The notes below the pieces were generated by a model, which made no database searches, had not been told where the DNA came from, and saw only the letters and a program-made list of their open reading frames with translations. A DNA stretch of 43,957 nt from Gracilaria domingensis (taxonomy: Eukaryota; Rhodophyta; Florideophyceae; Gracilariales; Gracilariaceae): NCBI GenBank assembly GCA_022539475.1, contig VCMS01000469.1, positions 31,720 to 75,676 on the forward strand, written 5' to 3'. Both the position numbers and the translations under genes were made by a program. Positions 21,813 to 29,500 of this stretch are shown piece after piece. Each line of letters begins with the position of its first letter. The first letter of the stretch is position 1.

Positions 21813-23055
21813 TCAATCCACAAAATAGCATTCTTGCCTCCTTACATAGCGTTCCGGAAACACAGACGTCGCTGCCAAATATTGTATAGCTTTCAGACGA
21901 TGCAAACCATCTACAATGAAGCACTTCTTCGTTAGGCGTCCCTTGTCAGTATCCCTCTCTCCCGTAGTAGCATCTTGTAAGGCCACCACTGGAGAACCCA
22001 TCCACTGCAATATCTCCCGCTCTTCCATACTCTTCACAAGGGCTTCAACGTGGCGTTTACTTACTCCACGGAGTAAATTGGGCCGATTGTCCACCAGAGT
22101 GATGTCAACAGTAACGACAACCATCCGGTAGTGATTGAGGTTCACCTTTGGTACCTTCTGGCGAATTCGTCTGTACGTCTTGCTCCGAGTAGGTGTCCCT
22201 TGTGTTCCAGACCGCTCGCCAGAAACACTTGAACGTGCCATTCTTGCGGACAGAAGCACAACGTCATCGTCCTGCTGCTCCGCAGTTTCTGGTGCAGTTT
22301 GGGGTACAGATGGACCAGCTCCTTGTGTGGATTGCGCATCCGCGTCTGGAAGGGGACCTTTCATAATCTCATCTTCCTCTTCTTGCACAGCCTTCCCGTG
22401 CTGAACCCTCTGTCTCGACGCAGAAATTCCCCTTGTGTCGACGGTCTGATTCATCGCAGGAGATGCCCTTTTCGACGCAGTGGGCTTCGTAGCGGAGGTA
22501 GACTTTGTTTGACCTGTCCGCTTCGTACGTAGGGATGATCTCGTCTCCATAGACCGCTTCGTAACAGACGACGGACGTGCCCGCGGAGGTGCTACTGATG
22601 CGCTACCTCTCGGTGTTGATGAACTTCGAATTGGCTCCGTGCGGCTTGTCGGCGTCATCACCTCACTCATAGCGCTCACCGTTCGTCGCTTGGACGCTGG
22701 AATGCTGGCTGCCACCGGTTCCATCATTTTCTCATCCCAAGGAGCGGCCGTCCGGAGATCCTGGATGTATTGGAAGATCCAGGCCCTCCCCCCGGTAAGG
22801 GTAGAAAGTCTGACCGCTTCGACTGATGAGAATATTATGAACCACCACAAGACCTGGGTCCAATTGCTTCCCGTGCAACTCGCGGCGTAGAACACTTCCA
22901 ATTCCATGCAACAACGCTTCCCCGACTATCACCTTTCCTTCATCCTCAATATCCATCTGCAGAGAAACCCGCATTCCACCTTGCAATAATCGAGTGCTCC
23001 GCCGAGTGCGAGGAGTCACGCTTTGCGTACGCTTTTGAACACGAGTTGGCTTCAT
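21813..23055 (-). CDS. Second ParB-like-domain protein (paralogue of 17379-20812), one frame break
   Basis: ATG 23055 (MKPTRVQKRTQS, basic) leads into a module reading VIVGEALLHGIG, RRELHGKQLDPGLVVV and FYPYRG. This lines up with the N-terminal module of the large ParB-like protein. The frame changes between about 22830 and 22750 (indel or small intron) into a basic, Ser/Thr-rich linker. An acidic-hydrophobic EQQDDDVVLLSARM follows. The ParB-like domain comes last (about 22150-21850), with LLRGVSKRHVEALVKSMEE and the signature FIVDGLHRLKAIQYL. The protein stops about 20 residues after the domain, so it lacks the ~600-residue C-terminal half of its paralogue. Placement on the other side of the gap in opposite orientation suggests local duplication. 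Confidence 0.7.
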
Positions 23056-23086
23056 GTTGAACAGCTATTGCAGTGAAAGGTGTATA

Positions 23087-23375
23087 TCAACAATACGCTC
23101 GCTCTGGACGATACAAGAACGGATGCGAGCCTTTAAAAGGCGACTTACGCTGGGCACCCCCGCTTTCGGCAGCTCCTCCCAGCGCACTGCCAGTCTCGTC
23201 CGTGTCCTGTCCGTGGCCGCTCGCACACTGATTGTACGCTTTAGAGTCGTGGAGCTCGCGCAATGATGACTCACGCGAGCAATGGTCGCGTTCTCTAATC
23301 ATGCTCTTCAAATGCTTTGCATAGTAGTCAAGAGTACCCTCATTCACTTCCATGTACAGCCCACTCCCGGAAATA
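23087..23375 (-). pseudogene. Remnant of an unknown gene cut by LTR insertion
   Basis: Minus-strand open frame reading SGSGLYMEVNEGTLDYYAKH, then a Ser/Gly/Gln-rich tail. Upstream it continues into the LTR at 23376, so the real 5' part has been cut away. A strong intron donor (GTAAGT, first base at 23148 on the minus strand) and a possible acceptor (CAATAG ending at 23065) would give an 84-base intron leading into the ParB-like gene. Joining them does not keep that gene's frame, so I treat this as a separate remnant. No family recognised. Confidence 0.4.
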
Positions 23376-24232
23376 TGTGGTGCAAAACCCTCGACGGGAA
23401 AACAACAAGCCGCGTCGCGGACGAGCACCTCAGGGTGTTCAGGCCCTGCTCCCTGTGAAGGGCAGTCGAGCGGCAGAACCCTCCGATAGGGCCAACACGA
23501 GCCGGGTGTAAATCCGGGTGGCCCCGATCTGGGCGTGCAGTCGGAGGTAGAAGGGGTAGAATCGGCGTAGGTATCCGGATGGTTCCGGCGAGCCACAGCG
23601 AGTGGGGGTATCCAGCCCAACGGTATGGGACGACAAAAGATCAACAAACGAGCCGCACTGCGGAGCACTGACTCGCGATAAGCGGGAAAACTCCCGAGAC
23701 AAATAAAACAAACCTACAATGTAGGGCAGAGTAGCGAAAGCCGTAAGACGGAAATGACAACAATAAAATAGATAAGAAAAGTGCCGTGACGACGGATTAG
23801 TACTCCTCAGGGACGGAGGTTGGTTGATCAGCCCGGAATTGCGGCGGTATTCCCCAGGATGGGGCTGGTGACCGTGCGCAAGCGGCAAGAAGATCAGAGC
23901 CAAAGGCCTCGTTGAGGTTTACTTCCCGTACAGTGGCGGCAAGTGCCGCCACTTATATACGGCACTTGAAAATATCAATTAAAATATCTAACTGTCCGGC
24001 GCTGCCGGCCAATACATTACAGGTGTGCAACCGTGGCAGGCTTGCCACGGCGCACCCGCTATCGGGCCAACTTGGCACACGTGTGCAGAAATACTACCCT
24101 TCCTAGGCATACCCCAAAATAGGGGCACTACCCCAGTAGCCTCTCATAACCTGAGGTGTCGAAGCCGGTAACGGATCAACAAACTATGAAAAGCACCTCG
24201 GTGCATCCCCACAAAGGGCGTTTTGCTCTACA
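23376..24232 (-). repeat. 3' LTR of the chromovirus (857 bp)
   Basis: On the minus strand it begins TGTAGAGC directly after the polypurine tract and ends TTGCACCACA, giving TGT...ACA ends. The end matches the LTR end at 522. A TATA box (TATATAAG) lies at 23959-23952 on the minus strand. Just downstream, in the presumed leader of the transcript, is a 10-bp hairpin (23932-23941 with 23944-23953). Another hairpin (CCGTGGCA...TGCCACGG, 24031-24050) lies in the U3 part. Confidence 0.85.
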
Positions 24233-24247
24233 TCTCCCCCTTCTCAG
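24233..24247 (-). other. Polypurine tract next to the 3' LTR
   Basis: On the minus strand it reads CTGAGAAGGGGGAGA, immediately followed by the LTR start TGTAG. A purine run abutting the 3' LTR is where plus-strand DNA synthesis is primed. The same 15 bases recur at 26213-26227. Confidence 0.8.
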
Positions 24248-24285
24248 GCTGAGACACCGACTCCGTCGGCTCGATACGCCTCGCG

Positions 24286-26085
24286 ATGGAGGTATATAAG
24301 GAAGTCTCCCAAGACGGGTCTGCCGAGAACTGTTCGGAGCCACCAACACCTCCGGTGTCAGTAGCGAACCTCGTCATCTCGAGCCCTCCCGTGATGTCCA
24401 ACGCACCGAACGGCCCCCCGTCCTCGACGGCACGCATGCAAGTATCGAACCCGCCGTTCCGGTCTGTTCCTCTCCCGCAGTCGGCGGCTGCCTCCCAGCC
24501 GGGTTCTTCCGGACAAGATCACGCTCCAGCTCAGGCTGGTCCCGCGCCCGTGTGGGATTGGTTCAACGCCGAGATGCCAGCTACGCTGGGTGGATGGCCT
24601 ACCGCAGGCGCGTTACGCATCCGGGATCCCCACCGGCACAGTTTCCTTTTTGCCCAGGCTCCCTGGTTTGACGCCGAAGCCGTTCGGGATACAGAGCTCG
24701 TCGACTCGTACGCTGTCGACGGTCAACTCCCTGGTGGGCTTCCTGCTGACGTTACCCGTTCATGGGACTGGATCGCCCGCGTTGCGGTTATACCGAGCTG
24801 CCTGTTTGTAGGTCGAAACGAGACGAGACAATTCGCTCGCAATGAGATGGCCCGCATTGGGTACGCGCGACACTTCCGAGCTCCGAACGAACATCCGGTG
24901 CCGGCACAGTACCAGTACGATGTGGCACGTTACCGAACTTTCGGCGAGGTCGGCTACGGCGACCATCTAGCCAACGCGTTGGACGAAATTGACCGATATT
25001 CGGATACCGTTCAGCCGCAGCAGGAGTTGATCCTGTGGGCGCGGCCGATCCTTCGCGCCGAGTTCCAGTTCCTTCGCCGTCCTGGACGGTCTCAATTTCA
25101 TGAAGGCCTCCGCTTCGAGAGGAAATGGCGTTCCCGCTTCGGGGTACTGGTGCCGTACCAGTGCACGGAGGTGGAACGCATTGCGCGTCACTCCCATACT
25201 GGGCGATACCTGCCGCTGCCGTCATTCTGGCCTGCGGTCGAAGTCCCACGAGGGTGTCACGTAGAGCTACCGCCCTGCCTAACTTACATAGGCTCGTACT
25301 TCATGAATGATCCGCCTCGCGGCCTGTGGAGCATCCTGGCAACAGAATGGACCGTCCGCGTTGCGGCTTTCCTCCTCATCGAGGCATATGATTCGTACCG
25401 AGTTTGGTTCATCCCGGAACTCATCCGGCAAGCGATCCGAGCGTTGGATCTCTCCGAAGTGCTCGGCTCGGTCCGCAATGCGCGCGAAGCCACCGCGTTG
25501 GTGGACGTCATTGACCAGATTGACTGGAATGAGGTGCCTGCTAGTCAGGTTTCCGACGGGGTCCGTCGGCAGTCGGACCGTTCTCCCGGACGGAACGTCA
25601 ACGCCGGCGACTTCGTATACTTTGACCCATGGATTTGGGAGGTAATTGGTCCCGCTGAGGCGGCTGGTCGCCGCCGAGAGGAGCGATATATCCCGGAAAG
25701 GCACCCGCGTGGGTTCGTATACGTCGACGATGACGGTGATGACCCTGCAGAGGGAGGAAGTCCCATGGATGAGGGGAGCCCAGTGGGGGTTGCCTCGGAG
25801 CCCGACGCTACGGGAGATGACGACGAAGTCGTGATCGTTGACCCGCCCGCTGTAGCGGCTCCCGCTCCGACCGGCCCGTGGGCTCAGGATGTAGCATCCG
25901 CCGTGGGCGGCAGTTCTTCTCTCACTCCGCGAGCGGCGGTCATTCGCGACTTCCTTCGAGGCGTGGGAGTGGCCGTTCCCGATACGGTGACCGACGAGTC
26001 GGAGTTGCAGGCAATAGCGGCACAGCGCTTCTCCGGGGCTCCCGGTAGTGGGGGCACCCCAGGTTCTGGACCGTCCGGCGCGTAA
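24286..26085 (+). CDS. Antisense ORF (599 aa) between pol and the 3' LTR; unknown protein
   Basis: An intact 1.8-kb frame runs opposite to the retrotransposon, starting 54 bases from the LTR and lying between two identical polypurine tracts. The N-terminus is Pro/Ser/Ala-rich (residues 1-85). The middle (85-440) is globular-looking, with many Trp/Tyr/Arg residues (VWDWFNAEMP, SWDWIARVAVIPS, WFIPELIRQAIRAL). The C-terminus is acidic (DDDGDD, DDDEVVIVDPP), followed by a short helix-like LTPRAAVIRDFLRGVGV and a Gly/Pro-rich end. I recognise no family. TATATAAG occurs at about 24293-24300, just after the first ATG, so a later Met (residue 36 or 51) may be the real start. Antisense genes at this position are known in plant Ty3 elements (Grande/Retand type). 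An internal captured gene is the alternative. Confidence 0.65.
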   Translation: MEVYKEVSQDGSAENCSEPPTPPVSVANLVISSPPVMSNAPNGPPSSTARMQVSNPPFRSVPLPQSAAASQPGSSGQDHAPAQAGPAPVWDWFNAEMPATLGGWPTAGALRIRDPHRHSFLFAQAPWFDAEAVRDTELVDSYAVDGQLPGGLPADVTRSWDWIARVAVIPSCLFVGRNETRQFARNEMARIGYARHFRAPNEHPVPAQYQYDVARYRTFGEVGYGDHLANALDEIDRYSDTVQPQQELILWARPILRAEFQFLRRPGRSQFHEGLRFERKWRSRFGVLVPYQCTEVERIARHSHTGRYLPLPSFWPAVEVPRGCHVELPPCLTYIGSYFMNDPPRGLWSILATEWTVRVAAFLLIEAYDSYRVWFIPELIRQAIRALDLSEVLGSVRNAREATALVDVIDQIDWNEVPASQVSDGVRRQSDRSPGRNVNAGDFVYFDPWIWEVIGPAEAAGRRREERYIPERHPRGFVYVDDDGDDPAEGGSPMDEGSPVGVASEPDATGDDDEVVIVDPPAVAAPAPTGPWAQDVASAVGGSSSLTPRAAVIRDFLRGVGVAVPDTVTDESELQAIAAQRFSGAPGSGGTPGSGPSGA

Positions 26086-26595
26086 TTTTCCGGCTCGAGA
26101 TCCCTGACGGGCTGTAGTAGTCCGTAGTAGACCCTGATGATGAGGGGCGAACTCAATAGTTAGAGGTAAACTTCACCAGCCCTGCTGGCTTGGCCCACAT
26201 TTTTCTTCCTGTTCTCCCCCTTCTCAGTGGGCAGTACCTCGTTTGAGGCTGTTGCGAATGGCCCACAAGAGAGGGGTAACTTTTCCGCACAAGCGGCTGT
26301 AGCGATAAAACTTCTTAGTCTTCCTTCCAGTTTCCTGGCTTCTTCTCCTTCTTCTTAGGCTTCTTTCTTCTTTATCTTCTTCTCCACTGTGGTGGCTTCC
26401 GCATTTCGCGGCATGTTTGTTCAGCGAAAAGCTGTCCGCTTAGAGCGGCCTGGTCCGCCTGAGGCGGCTAAGTGATCTCGAGTTAACTTCAAGTTGCATC
26501 CGCTTGACGCCGCATATTCTTGCGTAATGCAATACTGTCCGCATGAGGCGGCATATTCCGTCTGGGACGGCTGTGCTCAATAGAGACGTGGGTGG
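26086..26595. other. Non-coding tail of the chromovirus between the antisense ORF and pol
   Basis: No gene. It holds the second polypurine-like tract (26213-26227), a pyrimidine-rich stretch on the + strand (about 26310-26390, CTTCTTCTCCTTCTTCTT) and several copies of a CCGC(C/T/A)TGAGGCGGC-like motif (about 26440-26570). Confidence 0.6.
26213..26227 (-). other. Second polypurine-tract-like copy
   Basis: TCTCCCCCTTCTCAG on the + strand is identical to 24233-24247. Fourteen of these bases occur once more, inside pol, at 27931-27944. It could be a central or duplicated polypurine tract. Only the copy at 24233 abuts an LTR. Confidence 0.55.
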
Positions 26596-29500
26596 TCAAC
26601 CCACTTGGGCCTTGTCCAGCGTAGCCGGTATCGGTGTCCGTGTGCGACGGTGGTACTGCAAGACCTTCGAGCGAGGCAAGTGCTCAATGGGCTCGTGCGT
26701 ATCCTCTGAAGAGGCGTAGCCGTACCAACGGACTCGATACAGTAGTTCCCCGTCAGGGGCGTAGCCGTGACTTATCAGACGGTCAATGACATACTCCTCA
26801 TCGAGGACCTTCCGCGCAAGATGCGGCTTTGTCGATGTATCCTCTCTCGAGGTGTCGTTGTTACTTCTCCCGTCGTGGGCTTCATTGGTTACTTTCGGCT
26901 TCCGTCCTGACGGCAAGACACCCTGTACGCCAGGCGAGAGCCATTTTGACCATGGTGTTTCCATGTCATTCCGGCTTCCAGAGTTCTGGCTTTCCTTCCC
27001 GTATTGTCGGGCTGTTACCGAGCTTCGGTGTTCTCGAATAGCGAGCTTCCGGCGTTCCGGCAAGATCTCCCGAAGTGAGGGTGAACGGTCCGCAATGCGG
27101 TGTGCCAGCGAGTGGTGCCGTGGCACGTGCCGAGGCGACGCCTTGCCAAGCATTGCTGGCGGTGGGGCCTGCGCCGTTGCACGGCTGTGCGTTGCCGATT
27201 CAAATTCGGAATTTCCGTTTCCGGCGGCCGCAAGCCTTACAGCGGGCACGTGCCCGGCTCGTGTGTTGTCACCCTCCACTGGAGGCGGATCGCCGGCGAA
27301 GCCAGACACTTGGCGCAGCGTGCGCGCGTGTGCAGCGTTGGGCTGCTGCCCACCTACTGTGGCATGTCGGCCTGCTGTTGCGGCGGTTGCCTCCGTGTTT
27401 TCAACGGCTTCATTACTCGATGCTTCAATAAAATCTCCCGAAATCGGGTCTGCCGTAACAACACGGTCTTTCTGGACAGGCTTCTTTTCCGGTCTTCCGG
27501 CTTCTTTTGACGCGAGTGCGCTGCCGCTGCCGGGCTCCGACTGCGGCGGGCATGTACTTTCCGCATTCGACGTGGCTGCTGCGGTGGTTACCACCCTCTT
27601 TTCCGGCGTACCGGTCTCACGCTGCACAGCTGGGGCAGGCTCTTGTCCTTCCGTCTGTGACGGCCGTACAGTGCTATCCGCGGGCGAAGCGGCGACTTCT
27701 GCAGCAGCTACATCCTGGTGTTCTTCCGGTTCTCCGGCTTCGTGCTCCACCGAAGTGGTGCGTTCCTCTTTAGGCTTCCGCGATAACTGCGCGTTTCTCG
27801 CTTCTTTCCGAATCTTCGGCTGTACGTCGCGCGTCCGCGTGCTTTCACCACGACTTGCGTGCGGCCCGGAGGCCTGCAAAGGCACTTCCGTCGACGACGG
27901 CGACAACGAAATCGAGCGACTTACCTCCTCCTCCCCCTTCTCAGTTGGAGCGTCGGGGGTGGTGGTGAGTATCCCCTGAGGGGCCAGTATCCGCGTGTGG
28001 ACATGTGCGGCGTTCGAGACTGGCGGGTTAGCTTCCGGCTTTGCCGGCAAATCAGCAAGTCCGCGGCTAGGATGCGGCAGGACTGACAACGAAGCGCGCT
28101 CTCCCGCTGTCGCGGCTTGGTCCACAGTAGGCGTAGCGCTGTCCGGCGTTTCCGGTTGCTTTTCCTGACGAACAGGCTGTGGCGCAGGCGTTACGCGATC
28201 GCGCGAAAAACGCTCGTGTTCACCCTCAATATCGAGGACAACCGTTGTATCGGTGATAGAAATAACCCTGTAGGGGCCGTCCGCGATAGGAGAGAGCTTA
28301 TGCCTCTTCTCCTTTTCCGGGTTATAGTATTCCTTCCGTAGGAAGGCGTAGTTACCTTCCCTGATTTGAGGGGCATCCCTGCGCATTCGTGCGTCGAAAT
28401 TCCGCTTGTACGCGGCTTGTGCCTTATCGATGTTTTGCCTAACTGTAGGAATGATGTTCTTAAGCCAGGCCTTCCAGGCGTCCCTGTGTAGACGAGGCGA
28501 GGGGAACTTATCCAAAGTTGGCTGTGGCTCGATAGCCACCGAAGGTGGAACGCGTGATAGCACAAGCTCGAACGGCGAGATCTGAGTAGTGCGATGAACC
28601 TGCGTATTGTAGGCATATGTCACCGCATCGGTGTATTGATCCCACTCCGACGGATGTTCGGCAACGAATGTCCGTAATGCATTGAGCATTGTGCGGTTAA
28701 AACGTTCAACCTGCCCATTACTCTGGGGGTGGTATGTTGTCGTAAACCAGTTTTGGATCCGCAAGATGCGGCAAACGTCCTGAAAGAACTTAGCCGTAAA
28801 CTGCGGTCCATTGTCCGATAACAGGTCAATCGGCGGTCCGTAGACAAAAACCCAGTGTGTAACGAAAGCTTGGGCGACCGCACTGGCGGTAACCTTCGTC
28901 AAAGGCACAGTCCGTACCAGTTTAGAAAAACGGTCGGTGATCACAAGTAGAAACCGGTTTCCCCGGCGAGTGCGGATAAACTCGCCGAGCAAGTCAATTG
29001 CCACGAATTCAAGTGGAGCCCTGGCAGGGAACAGTACCAACTTCTTGGAGTACTTCCGCAGCTTGACGCGGTTCTTCGCGCAGTCAGAACATCCACGAAC
29101 AGTGGCATACGCGTCGAAAGCCATTGCTGGCCAGTAAAAGTCCTTCCGTAAGGTGTAGTACAACTTCCTGCCACCAGGGTGGGCTGACAACTTCGCGTAG
29201 TGCGACAAATGCAGTACTCGTGACTGAAGTGAGTGCGGAATCACAATCTGTGGCCTGTTTCCGACGGTTCGGATTAGAAATCCTTGGTCGTTCTCGACGA
29301 AAGGCAACTTTGCTCCACCGTTTAGGCGACTACGAATCTCCGTACAAAAACGGTCGGTGTGCTGCTCCCGGATGAGTTCCTCCGGCTTGATCGGTACGAA
29401 AGAGCCCGGTTCGGGTTTCGTGTCAGACACGGCTAAAACAGCATCGTAGATGTCCCATCCTTCCGATTCTTCATCGGCATCGCTCGAGCCGTCTTCCACG

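Noticed and set aside
26786..27979. 397-codon + strand open frame
   Set aside because: It lies antisense to the integrase-chromodomain linker of pol, whose codon use keeps the opposite strand open. No family motif is present.
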